Shown piece by piece: positions 20,892 through 29,783 of a stretch of DNA of 29,799 nt (position 1 is the stretch's first letter; each line of letters starts with the position of its first letter). A program made the translations under genes and the position numbers. Below the pieces are notes generated by a model. That model was given only the letters and a program-made list of their open reading frames with translations. It searched no databases and was not told where the DNA came from. Origin of the DNA: Guillardia theta CCMP2712 (lineage: Eukaryota; Cryptophyceae; Pyrenomonadales; Geminigeraceae); contig NW_005434490.1 in NCBI RefSeq assembly GCF_000315625.1, forward strand, positions 58,375 through 88,173, in the 5' to 3' direction.

Positions 20892-22615
20892 GCGGCGCTC
20901 GATCGCCTGCTGTCGCGGGTTGCGATGGCCTCTGTGGGCATCATGGCGGGGGCGTCGGGTGAGACTCCATGGTTGTAAGTAGACCGAGGCTGATCGACAC
21001 GTCTGCAGCACTGAATTCTTGTATTTATGACATCGATGGCGGAAAGGTGATTTTCTCCTGCTGCCCAAACGACGATACTGATCACCCCTGTCAGCGTGCC
21101 GTCATGTTCAATAGGTTTCCGAACCCTTTCACGGGCGATGCGAGGTAGCGCAAAGAGGATGCTGTCATGGTGGATGATGATCTTGGCCTCCAGTGGCATT
21201 CAGAAGTATGTGATCAAGGAAGGAACTCACTTCAAGGTGCCGCCATGGCCTCTCGGCCGCACCGCACCATCTGAGAACTGTATAGATCCCTTTTATCCAA
21301 GACCCCAAGATATTTGACGTCAGGACTCGCCCGAGGGCCATTCCGACTGTTACTGGTCAGCTTTGACTCATTGAGTGAACCCTCTGACTCCTTGCGGCCC
21401 AGGCACCAAGGACTTGCAGATGGTGGGAGGCTGGTAGGACCAAGGTCTCAGCTGGAATTGACCTTGGCTCCGCCAGGTCAATATCACCCTGCGTCTTCTT
21501 TCAAGGCCGTATATCGATAGCCTTCCGCAAATCTACCAGCAGCTCGGTGACATGTTCTGAGCTGCTGCGACTCCCTTACCTCCTCCAAGGCCTCGACTAC
21601 GACGAGCGAATCTTGCCCTCGATCGCCAATGAGGTTTCGCGTCTTCAGGACAGCCGCATGGCTTTTTGATTCGCCCGTAACAGGTTCTCAAGAGCGTTGT
21701 CGCCCAGTATGATGCCGAGGAGCTGCTGAAGAAGCGAGAGATGGTGTCTCGAGAGGTCAAGGAGCAGCTTACTCAGGTTGGATTGATGGCGTAGAGAATC
21801 CGATCCTGACTTTGACTTCCTGTGCCAGCGTGCTCATGACTTCCACATCGTCCTCGAGGACATCTCGATTACTCATCTTACATTTGGAAAGGTTGTATCG
21901 GCTGATCGCTCTGACTTGCTCGTACTGACAAAATCTCTCTCACGAAAGGAATTTGCCACAGCGATTGAAAGGAAGCAAGTCGCTCAGCAAGAGGCAATGC
22001 CTTCGAGCTGCTCGATCAGGAGATCCTGCTGACCTCACCTACAGGCTGAGAGGCAGAAGTTTGTTGTGGCGAAGGCGGAGCAGGAAAGGAAGGTAACAGC
22101 TCTTCCTACGTGCTCTTCTTTCATCATGATTTCTTTTTTCCCAGGCCAACGTCATCAGAGCTGAAGGAGAAGCTGAGGTCTTGTCTCCCGGGCCCTCTGA
22201 CTCCTCCGCCTGATCTCTCCATCGAGTAGGCAGCCAAGATGATCTCGTCGGCCCTCAAACAAGGACCGGTACGCTCTCAGTGACTGGGGAGGAGACAGAG
22301 CTGACCGGCACCGTAGGCGCTTGTTGAGCTGCGAAGATTGGAAGCGGCAAGAGATATCACCACAACCCTTGCCAAGGTGCGGGCACCTCCGTGCCTTCTA
22401 ACGACCCACCCCACATTCCCTCTCCCATTCAGCCTCCCATTCCACTCTCCTCAACTTGCCTCACCTCCCTCGTCGTGCTTGTCACTCTGTTTGACTGCTC
22501 GTGTTTTTTTCCCTTCTTGCAGTCCAAGAACGTCGTCTTCATCCCGTCTGGCTCTTCGCACGGAGGTGAGTTTCGGACATACGCGATTCCCTCGTCTACT
22601 CCTTGCCTCTTATAA
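20892..22615 (+). CDS. Prohibitin, PHB1 type
   Basis: Prohibitins form ring complexes with PHB2 in the mitochondrial inner membrane, acting as scaffolds for m-AAA protease and respiratory-chain assembly. Exons: 20892-20958, 21009-21046, 21095-21144, 21194-21236, 21286-21355, 21403-21422, 21477-21546, 21590-21633, 21684-21776, 21829-21891, 21949-21993, 22045-22092, 22145-22177, 22230-22268, 22317-22376, 22523-22615. Phases agree throughout. Family signatures: [101 protein letters not shown] and THLTFGKEF favour PHB1 over PHB2. The first Met seen (20925) would shorten the N-terminal anchor; family length suggests the true start is in an unlocated upstream exon joined to [11 protein letters not shown]. 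The last exon may read through to TAA at 22613 or splice at 22565. Confidence 0.93.
21994..22044 (+). other. GC-AG intron in the prohibitin gene
   Basis: Keeping the invariant [13 protein letters not shown] sequence requires the exon to end at 21993 and the intron to begin GCAATG, ending CCTACAG. The exon end GAG followed by GCAA matches the usual consensus of GC-AG introns. A GT alternative inside the exon (after AAGCAA) would delete five conserved residues. Confidence 0.8.
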
Positions 22616-23186
22616 CCATGTGCTCCTTCGTGCTTGTCGCTCCTCGTCCTCGTCCGCCTCCGCCTTCCCCTCCTCTTCCAACGACTCTTGCTCCCATTGC
22701 TTCGACCCTCTCTGACGCTTTCATTTTTCTTTGCAACTATGGATGATCTGGGGACTGGGTGCTTTTTCAAACTTGTGTGGTCGTGGGAAATATGAGGGAG
22801 GGGAGGGGATGCAGGAACGGGAATGCTACTCAATCTCAAGGAGGCTTAACATGGCTGCTTTCTCCAGCTGCGTTAGAGCTGCTAGTCAAAAAGTTTTATC
22901 AGGGGAGAATGAACCATGCCTTCTGGGCGTCACTACTTTCTCGAATCTGTCCCGTTCACTTTCAGACCAAATGTTAATCTTCAGACATCTGCACATGCCT
23001 TTCAGCCTCAACTTGTGCTCTCGATAAAATCGTTCTCCTCTCCCTCGTAATCCTTCTCTCAGTCTCCTGCCTTCCCCTCCATGACAGCGACACATTCAAG
23101 AGTAAAAGTGTTGTTTTATTTACAACCAGCCCATGCTGATACAATACAGCGAAAGAATACTACTTCCACATCCATACGCACATTCC
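22616..23186. other. Convergent 3' region of prohibitin and the 193-aa gene
   Basis: I see no supported gene. A minus-strand AATAAA at 23120-23115 lies 67 bases past the stop of the minus-strand gene. An alternative terminal exon of prohibitin beginning near 22868 (acceptor CTCCAG) is phase-compatible but does not look like a prohibitin tail. Confidence 0.5.
23115..23120 (-). promoter_or_regulatory. Poly(A) signal AATAAA
   Basis: Canonical hexamer on the minus strand, 67 bases downstream of the stop codon of the 193-aa gene. Confidence 0.5.
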
Positions 23187-23768
23187 TCAAACCCTCCTCC
23201 TCTTCATCTTGTAGGGATCCCCTGGCCCCATAGTCAGCTCAGAGTCGTCATCCAGCCCATCCTTGTCCTCGGGGGGAGGGCTTTCGTACTGCTCGAGGTT
23301 CAGCAGCGTCTTCCCGACGCCGGGGACGCGAGCTGCCCGCTTCCTGTCCATCTCGGACCATCCAACAGGAGGCCATACCCACTCCATCTTGGTGGAGTGA
23401 AGGGGCTCGAAATGCGCTCCTGCATTGCCGTTGGACTGGAAGACAGCAGCGTTCTCTGTGCGGTGGATTGATCCCGTGGATGTGCTGGTGCAGGAGAGGG
23501 ATGAAGAGCATGAGGAGAGTGAGTCTACCCAGCAAGACATGCTCCCATTGCCCCGCTCTGCTGCCATGTTGAACAGCGGATTAGCGACGTTGTCTTCCTT
23601 GTGCACAAAATTCCAGTGATGATGCCATCGATGCGGGTGTTGCATGCCTAGGGGAACCGCAGCAGGAGCAGGCGCCAGCATGTGCGCTGGTGCCAGCATG
23701 TGCGCTGGTGCCAGCATGTGCTCCATAGAGTGTTCTGTGAATGCAACACGTCTACTTCTTTCTTCCAT
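23187..23768 (-). CDS. Intronless 193-aa protein with HMLAPA repeats, unknown
   Basis: I do not recognise the family. A single open frame starts at an ATG in strong context (ACCATGG), stops with TGA at 23189-23187, and is followed by AATAAA. Near the N-terminus (about residues 17-34) is a three-fold HMLAPA repeat encoded by an 18-bp tandem duplication, then a His-rich patch (HPHRWHHHW), a Ser/Cys-rich middle, and a more conserved-looking C-terminal half including KMEWVWPPVGWSEMDRKRAA and NLEQYESPPPEDKDGLDDD. It ends in the basic cluster KMKRRRV, compatible with nuclear localisation. It has no membrane segment. The absence of introns contrasts with prohibitin next door. The opposite strand is also partly open, so coding status rests on the start context, poly(A) signal and composition. 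Confidence 0.6.
   Translation of the reverse strand: MEERSRRVAFTEHSMEHMLAPAHMLAPAHMLAPAPAAVPLGMQHPHRWHHHWNFVHKEDNVANPLFNMAAERGNGSMSCWVDSLSSCSSSLSCTSTSTGSIHRTENAAVFQSNGNAGAHFEPLHSTKMEWVWPPVGWSEMDRKRAARVPGVGKTLLNLEQYESPPPEDKDGLDDDSELTMGPGDPYKMKRRRV
23675..23721 (-). repeat. 18-bp tandem repeat inside a coding frame
   Basis: The unit GCCAGCATGTGCGCTGGT (plus-strand reading) is repeated about 2.6 times, giving the HMLAPA peptide repeats. Confidence 0.9.
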
Positions 23769-23989
23769 GGTTGCTTGTTTGAAACCCTTGCTCCGTTCTT
23801 GCTCTCCCTCCTTGTCCTCTTGCTTTCGTTGTCCCTGTTCGGACCTCTTCCCTTTGCTCTGTATGATGTGTCTGCTGCGAGTATCTTTCAGCTCTTGTTC
23901 CTGTCGTGCTTGTCTGTCGTGCTCGTTGCGTTTGGGCGTCTTCCTACTTTGGGTCGTACTTTACCTCCATCTAGAAGAGGTCAATTCAT

Positions 23990-24420
23990 CCCCCCTCCCA
24001 CCCTACCCTACCCTCATAATTAGTACCCCTGTCTCATTACCCCACCCCATCACTTTGAGTCTTTAGCTCGTCGACCATTTTGCATCTGTGCCCACTACCC
24101 CAGTATAATAGACTAATTTGGATGATAATAGGGGGTATCAAAGTGAATTGCTTTACTCCAGTTCACTCATCAACTGATCCCCACCCCTTCTCTTTGAAGC
24201 TTTGTTCTGAAAATACCCCTAGTCGATCAACCCCCACCCACCTTTGATCATCCCGACCTGATCAGGTCACCATGGGATTGTCATGGTCGCCGAGGACAGG
24301 GATACCCGAGGGGTAGTGGGGTGATGAAAGGTGGCCACAGCCTTGAAAAGTGGGGTACTTTTGAGGTTAAAAAGAGGGGTATATTTGCTGAATTTTTTTG
24401 AGAGCAGGGTAGGGTAGCTG
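23990..24420. repeat. CCCCTA/GGGGTA motif cluster, left of the GC island
   Basis: The top strand is C-run rich at 23990-24240 (CTACCC, TACCCC, ACCCCCACC) and switches to G-run rich from about 24300 to 24415 (GAGGGGTAGTGGGG, GGGGTACTTTT, GAGGGGTATA). Spacing is irregular, so it is not a simple tandem array. No gene is supported here. Confidence 0.65.
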
Positions 24421-24704
24421 TGCCATGGCACTGCGGCGGTCTTGTCACTGAGAATCGCAGTGAAACTAGTAGTAAATATGTGGAAACGTTTTGAAAGGGA
24501 GATATTTCAAGATGATGACACAGAGATGATGACGGAAAGCAGCCGTGACCACGCCATGCCTTAGGGGTTTCAGGTCCGCCTCAGGAGACACAGAAAGAGA
24601 ATGGAACTCAAAACATGCTTTTTGGATTTTTGGCTTCATTGCGCCCCTTCGACGATAACTCTTTGAGCTGTCCGTTACTTGACGGTTGCCGCCCGCGGCA
24701 CTGG

Positions 24705-24870
24705 CGCTGCAAAGTTAAGTTAAAAATCCGATGATCAGTACGAGGGCGTCAATCTTGTGAGTAAAGGAGAGTAGAGGAGCGCCGGGCTTGACCTCTTTAC
24801 TCCGAAAGTTAAGTTAAACCCTGACACTCAGTCGCACCGGTAGCACAGGCACTTTACTCAAAGTTAAGTA
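24705..24870 (+). repeat. Three AAAGTTAAGT boxes
   Basis: AAAGTTAAGT occurs at about 24711, 24805 and 24859, two of them continuing as TAAA, each in a GC-rich context. Irregular spacing argues against a tandem repeat; they may be sequence-specific sites. Confidence 0.6.
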
Positions 24871-24989
24871 CAGGCCATACGGCGAGAAGAGAAAAGACAG
24901 CGAGAACCAACCCTTGTCCTGCCTACTGCTGTCCCCCAAACTTCAACTGATGCCCGGCTTCACAGGCTTACTTGTTGGAACAGTGCGCG

Positions 24990-25805
24990 CAGGACCACTG
25001 TTCCCCCGCCGCACTGTGACTCCGCCCGGCCCGGCCGGTATAGTGGTGGCTGGCCGCCGCGCCCAGGCGGCCCGTGATTGACTGAGCCTGTCACCCGTGA
25101 CCCGTGATAGAAACTTGGGTTCATGTTCGATGCGGTAGTACGGTCATGATGGGTTCCGACCAGCGATCGGATACCGGCGGCGATTGACACAGCCTGCGGC
25201 GGACTCGGGGCAGTTTGTCGGTTAGATATCCGTAGGGCTAAAGCCATCCATCTCTCGAAATCACTTCATTTCAGATATCGAGAACAATCTAGCAGGGACT
25301 GGGCCATGAGCCTCAGGGCCTGCAGTGCAGAGTCGGAGTGCGCCCCTCAATTATATTTACTACAGGACTTTCTGGCCGGGTCTGCCGGGCCGACCCCGGC
25401 GGCCGGGCGGTCACCGGGTAACCAGTCCCAAGTGCCAGTCGGACCGTACTAGGCCCATCGGCCAACTTGGCAACCGTTGAATCCGATCCGATCATCAGCC
25501 CGGCGCCGCGGGCGGCCGCCGGCCCGGGCCCTAATACACTCACCGTCCCACGGCGGCTCAGCGGCTCAGTGACTCAGTGACTCACTGCGGCGCCGCCCAC
25601 TGCCGGGCACCGTATTGACAGCCTGACCTTCAGCAGAACTCCCGAGTGCCGGGCGGGCCCGGCCCTGGGCCGCGGAGTCCGATCCGACTGAGTCAGCCTC
25701 GCCGCGGGGCGGGGGCCGCCGCGAGCCTCGGAGTCCCGGAGTCAGGTGCCCGGCCCCGCGGCCCGGGCCGGTCACCTGGCCAGTCGGCCCGGCCGGGAAC
25801 CGGGA
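24990..25805. other. GC-rich island with CCGG/GGCC palindromes and TGACTCA sites
   Basis: This stretch is far more GC-rich than its surroundings, full of CCGGCC, CCCGGG and GCGGCC motifs. It includes a TGACTCA-type cluster at 25560-25590 (GACTCAGTGACTCAGTGACT) and another TGAGTCA at 25689. A degenerate unit ATTGAC..AGCCTG recurs near 25077, 25182 and 25614. ORFs on the minus strand reflect base composition only. I see no tRNA or rRNA in it. It could be a regulatory island, a decayed repeat element or foreign DNA. Confidence 0.6.
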
Positions 25806-25929
25806 GTCTTCGCACTAGTAACTAGTCACTAGAACCACAAAAAGATTAGTTACTTTTAAAAAAAGATGCTCCTGGTAGTTCCTTACCTGAAACTCACGTC
25901 ATTCACTACGGGTAGTTATTTGACTCTGA

Positions 25930-26480
25930 TGATCAAATAAGGGGGTAGGGGTACATTCTTCCGAAGAGAGGCATGCGGTAGTAGGAGAAACTAGGGGTAC
26001 ATTTATGGAAATCGAGGGGTGGTCTCGTGGACCTCATTTTGGTAAAGCGGCTGTGGGGGGCACTGATGGAATGAAGGGGTCAGAGACGGGTAGAGGGAAA
26101 ATAGGGGGTACTGTAAGGGAAATGAAGGGGTGATAGATGCCTGTGGGGGTGGTTGAGATGCGGTGGTAACCTATAAACTTATTTATCAGTTTGAAGTGGG
26201 TAGGTAGGGGTAGTCATCGAAGTTTCAGTTTCACTCATCACGAGGGGTTTGGAAGGGTAAAACTTGGGGTAGAAAATTGCACGTAGTTCAGAGGGTTGGG
26301 TGGGGGTAGTACTGAAAGGTCGTTGATAGTCATGGGTCAGTTGTGAGTTGGAGTAAACAGAGAATGCTGGGGTGGGGGTAGGAGGTTTTAATGATTGACA
26401 GGGGAAATAGGGGGTACTTTAAAGGTAAAATTAGGGGTACGTCTCAAGAAAAGGGTGTACATGGGAAGGAGGGGTAGGGA
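25930..26480 (+). repeat. GGGGTA motif cluster, right of the GC island
   Basis: At least a dozen G-runs of the form A/T-GGGG(G)TA-C/G occur on the top strand, e.g. TAGGGGTACAT, ATAGGGGGTACTGTAAGG, TTAGGGGTACG, separated by 20-50 bases of AT-richer DNA. The strong strand bias and mixed spacing suggest a dispersed degenerate repeat with quadruplex potential. Confidence 0.7.
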
Positions 26481-26663
26481 GAAAGTTGATAGTCCGACAA
26501 TACTGCCATCGACCAAGGACCACGATGACTCCGCTGATGTACAAGTTGGACTGATACACATTGCATTTCATCTTGGCATACAGCGAACAACACTTGTTTG
26601 CTCTTTCCTGCATCGAGGTTTCTTGACTTCATCCCTTCTCCTCTCCTGTTGCGGCACGTTTTC

Positions 26664-27296
26664 ATGACGGATCACAACTCAATCCCATCCTCCGAGTCCC
26701 ACCCTCTTCCAGCACGTCGCTTCCCCCTCCCTCCGCGAAAGCTGGCATCTACGCGACCCCTTGTCATCGATATGATTCGAGCTTGCATGTGCATGTTATT
26801 GGCGCCCTTCCAGTGTTTGTATGCCATCGTCTTCTCGCAGAGCCTCACGAACACAAAAACGCCACGTCGCCATGCCCGTACAGCAGCACAGCATGCTCAT
26901 GCAGAAGTGCATCATGTGGCTCAGGACCAATACAGAGATGACGAGAAGGTGGTTATGCCCTTCAGGAGCACAAGCTGGGCGACGGTGTCGAAGTACTGCG
27001 AGGAGGTACGGAAGCAGCGGAAAGAAGCTCAAGCCTTGGCAGAGGAAAGTGCTTACCACATGCATGCTTGGAGAAGAGGCAGCATGGCTAGTGCTCACAG
27101 TCAGGAAAGTCGGATAGACGCGTGGAGGAGGAGGAGGAGCGAGACATCGTCCTCTGAGGCAAGTCACTCCTTGAAGACTTCGAGCGGTAGCAGGTTCTAT
27201 GCGAAGCATCTCACGAGCGATAGCTTCGAGGACCTGCACTATCATGCGTGCTTAAGCAGGAGTTCGTCGAGCAGCGGTAACTCTGCGCTGAGCTAG
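26664..27296 (+). CDS. Ser/Arg-rich protein with one hydrophobic segment, unknown
   Basis: I do not recognise the family. A 210-aa open frame from ATG 26664 (a longer frame from 26598 is possible) to the stop at 27294-27296. After a proline- and arginine-rich start comes one hydrophobic segment, LVIDMIRACMCMLLAPFQCL, at about residues 34-53, continuing YAIVFSQSL. A single transmembrane or membrane-associated helix is plausible. The remaining three-quarters is hydrophilic: a His/Ala patch, a helical stretch TVSKYCEEVRKQRKEAQALA, an Arg run WRRRRSE, and a Ser-rich C-terminus. It is intronless as read. It could be the last exon of a longer gene; coding status is inferred from composition and length. 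Confidence 0.5.
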   Translation: MTDHNSIPSSESHPLPARRFPLPPRKLASTRPLVIDMIRACMCMLLAPFQCLYAIVFSQSLTNTKTPRRHARTAAQHAHAEVHHVAQDQYRDDEKVVMPFRSTSWATVSKYCEEVRKQRKEAQALAEESAYHMHAWRRGSMASAHSQESRIDAWRRRRSETSSSEASHSLKTSSGSRFYAKHLTSDSFEDLHYHACLSRSSSSSGNSALS

Positions 27297-27705
27297 GAGT
27301 GGAATATGATAGCACTACCGAATGAAGTACGAAGTTGGCACCCACCGTGCTACTTGCTTGTGTATAACAAACTTTGAAACGGTTGAACGGTTACCCACTC
27401 CCGGTGATGATTCCATGCTTCGTTCAACTTGAGGATTCTCATGACTCCGCAGTGCAATGGGCCGTCCGAAGTGACTCACAATGACTCATACGGCGAGAGT
27501 TTACTCACATGCCGTTCACTTTCAGGCCTTTCGTTAATTTGGCACTTAAATTTTTCGGTAGGGTCTTTTTTTTTTCTAGGCGTGCTATTTTGATAAACGA
27601 GTTAGAGACCCCACTTCATAGTACCCATTTGTTTTAGTTTATTTCAACAATCCTCTTTACAAGTTATTTTAACGGTAGTTACAGTACGGTACCGACACAT
27701 ACCCT
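27297..27705. other. Intergenic, nothing recognised
   Basis: AT-rich sequence with an 11-T run at 27566-27576 and no protein-like ORF. Confidence 0.5.
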
Positions 27706-28068
27706 ATGGTACTACTTTCAGTACCAGTTGCAATCCTCCTTGCCTTGACGGACAATGGCGGCGCAATCGGGGCGGCCACCGTCGTCAAGGGCTGCCTCAT
27801 CGCTCGGCATTGCCCGGAAAAGGAGGAGATGGAGCAAGAGAACAAGTTGATCCTCTTCATTCGCATGAGATACATCCAAGAGGCACCGTTGTTCCTTGCA
27901 GCAAATGCCTTCGATCATTCTGTGCACTTTGAATTACTACACCACGTTGAAGGTTTAGACACGTCATTCAATCTGGTACCATGTCATGGTGTGAGGTTTA
28001 CTGATGTCAATGGGAAATTTCGAAGTGGAATCATCCGAAATTGGAAAGGAAGAATGTCAACTTCTTGA
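27706..28068 (+). CDS. Possible 120-aa protein or exon, unknown
   Basis: An open frame whose first half is mildly hydrophobic (MVLLSVPVAILLAL, signal-like) and whose second half looks protein-like, including RMRYIQEAPLFLAANAFDHS and HGVRFTDVNGKFRSGIIRNW. No family recognised. The opposite strand is also open over part of it. Further protein-like fragments on the plus strand, such as EFPVPFKDEPYMIEAGSGSL near 28250 and HMHLFQVRKNGTIVHVSHRD near 28365, lie in different frames, so this could be one decayed or intron-containing gene spanning about 27706-28530. Confidence 0.3.
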   Translation: MVLLSVPVAILLALTDNGGAIGAATVVKGCLIARHCPEKEEMEQENKLILFIRMRYIQEAPLFLAANAFDHSVHFELLHHVEGLDTSFNLVPCHGVRFTDVNGKFRSGIIRNWKGRMSTS

Positions 28069-29196
28069 ACACTAGAAAACAAACTGATTTCTTCCGTCTC
28101 AACATCGATCTGCACAAGATTAGGACTACGGTAGTATAGTTAACTGGTTTCGCAGACGTGGGAAGCCCTTCTTGAAACCCCGGATGAAAAGGCCAGTGCA
28201 GTTGGAACATCAGTACATCACTCTTACAGAATCCTGTCATTAACAGAGAATTTCCTGTGCCTTTCAAGGATGAACCCTACATGATAGAAGCTGGATCAGG
28301 TTCGTTATATTTCGAGGGCGCACTGACAGTCACCTTGAAACGAAATTAGAGGACGCAATACACATGCATCTCTTTCAAGTTCGAAAGAATGGTACGATTG
28401 TGCACGTTTCACACAGAGATTTGGAGGCATCCAGATTGAACGCGACTTTACTCAGACATTAATTTACTTTGAAGGAGCTGCCACAACAAAGTGAAGTGTG
28501 CTCGAACCGAATTGTTGAATTTCTTCTTGTCAACTGCATTGCGTGAAGGTCCATCAGTGACTACCGCATGGACAGTGCATATCCCACACATGGTCAAGTT
28601 GCCCGTTAGATGCAGTAGCAGTTTTCTTCTTCTCCGAGTCCAATGTAGCTGTTCCCGATCATGGCAGCAGCTCGATATGCATCTCTTCCCTGAAGTTGAT
28701 GTCGGTGCTCGATGCACGACATGTTCAATAGTCAGGCTAGTTGAATGCCATATTTCTCGTAGAAATGTACAAATTGATCGCCCACATGCCCTGACATCAT
28801 GCTGTGCAAATAGAAAGACTGCAGCAGTCTCGCTTGTCCGATTAATCTGACTAACTTGAAAGCAACACCCCTAATTTTGAAAGGAAGTGCTTTGACGTCT
28901 TCCTTCTCTTCAATTCCGAAATAGCTTCCTCCCAAAGAAGCTGTTTGTCTCTGTCAGGCACCAGCAGTTGAATGATCGAGGCAGGACGTCTTTCGCCGCC
29001 TGCTGCGGGAGCAGCAGGCGGCGAAAGACAGCAGGCGGCGAAAGGCCGTCTCTTGCAGACCCTCCCGGTATCTGCAGGCATCGATGACAACAAGGAAACA
29101 GACTGAGAGTCACAGTGTAGTCCTCTACCTCCTCCTCGGTCTCCATCGTCCCTACCTCACAGGGGATCAGGTCGTCTTCTTTGGCCCTTCCTGCCT
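28069..29196. other. Gene-poor stretch with fragmentary ORFs and a long hairpin
   Basis: Several 60-120-codon frames overlap on both strands without coherent splice chains. The one strong structural element is the inverted repeat at 28990-29027. A gene may exist here, but I cannot assemble one. Confidence 0.45.
28990..29044. repeat. 17-bp perfect inverted repeat plus a third partial arm
   Basis: Left arm 28990-29006 (CTTTCGCCGCCTGCTGC) and right arm 29011-29027 are exact reverse complements separated by GGGA, able to form a very stable GC-rich hairpin. A second copy of the right arm, AGCAGGCGGCGAAAG, follows at 29030-29044, so the left arm can pair with either. Confidence 0.95.
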
Positions 29197-29487
29197 TCAT
29201 CCCATGGCCAGCGTAGAACTGAGAGGACGACTAGCCTCCTCAGCTCTTGGTGCCAGCCTAGTCGCATCCCTGATAGCGTTCTCCAGCTCCCACCCCGGCT
29301 GCACGTACTTGTCCGCTCTAGTATGCAGAGGCCAAACACCCGGGGCGGCTCCAGGAACAGAATCTCCTGATGGAGAGGAGACTGCCAGGAAGCCCGTTCC
29401 TCTAGCCGGCGCACAGTGACGGGATGCTGTTGAGGAAGAAACGTCATGCGACATAAATGACTGGTGGATGCGCATAACAGTGAGCAT
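29197..29487 (-). CDS. Possible 96-aa protein or C-terminal exon, unknown
   Basis: A minus-strand open frame whose C-terminal part looks genuinely protein-like: WELENAIRDATRLAPRAEEA, a probable amphipathic helix preceded by HTRADKYVQPG. An alternative spliced reading uses exons 29366-29309 and 29218-29157, giving EILFLEPPRVFGLCILERT joined to a basic tail ending RRRPDPL and TGA at 29159-29157. Only one of these can be right; I cannot choose. No family recognised. Confidence 0.3.
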   Translation of the reverse strand: MLTVMRIHQSFMSHDVSSSTASRHCAPARGTGFLAVSSPSGDSVPGAAPGVWPLHTRADKYVQPGWELENAIRDATRLAPRAEEASRPLSSTLAMG

Positions 29488-29753
29488 TCATAACAGTGAG
29501 CATTGAGGGATTTCTCTGTGGATTCAAATATCCTCTGTGAGGAGATAAAAAGGGGGTAGGGTGGTGGAGGGGGGAACTTCTGTACCATGAAACCTCTCTT
29601 TTGTACCAATATGTTTTCATACAGTACAATCTATACTACCATGTATGTGATGGGTAAAACTAAAATTGCAGTACCTCTAAAACCAAGGCGGGGGAAGGGT
29701 TCCACGCCAGAGGAATTCAAATCACCCCACCCCGCTTATGTCCAGTCTCTCTA

Positions 29754-29783
29754 CCCCCCCCCCCCCCCCCACCCCCCCCCCCC
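29754..29783 (+). repeat. Poly-C stretch near the window end
   Basis: 17 C, one A, then 12 C. It follows C-run/G-run sequence of the same style as 23990-24420 (CACCCCACCCCGC at 29723). Confidence 0.95.

Noticed and set aside
22868-22977. Alternative last exon of prohibitin (ALELLVKKFYQGRM...)
   Set aside because: Phase-compatible, but the peptide does not resemble prohibitin C-termini, and the simple read-through to TAA at 22613 already gives a family-like length.
25313-25775. Minus-strand ORFs in the GC island
   Set aside because: Stop codons are simply rare in such GC-rich DNA; the translations lack hydrophobic-core patterning.
28125-28200. A tRNA-like stretch (GGTAGTATAGTTAACTGG, resembling a D-arm)
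   Set aside because: No matching T-arm GGTTCRANNCC or acceptor stem follows at the right distance; on inspection the cloverleaf cannot be formed.
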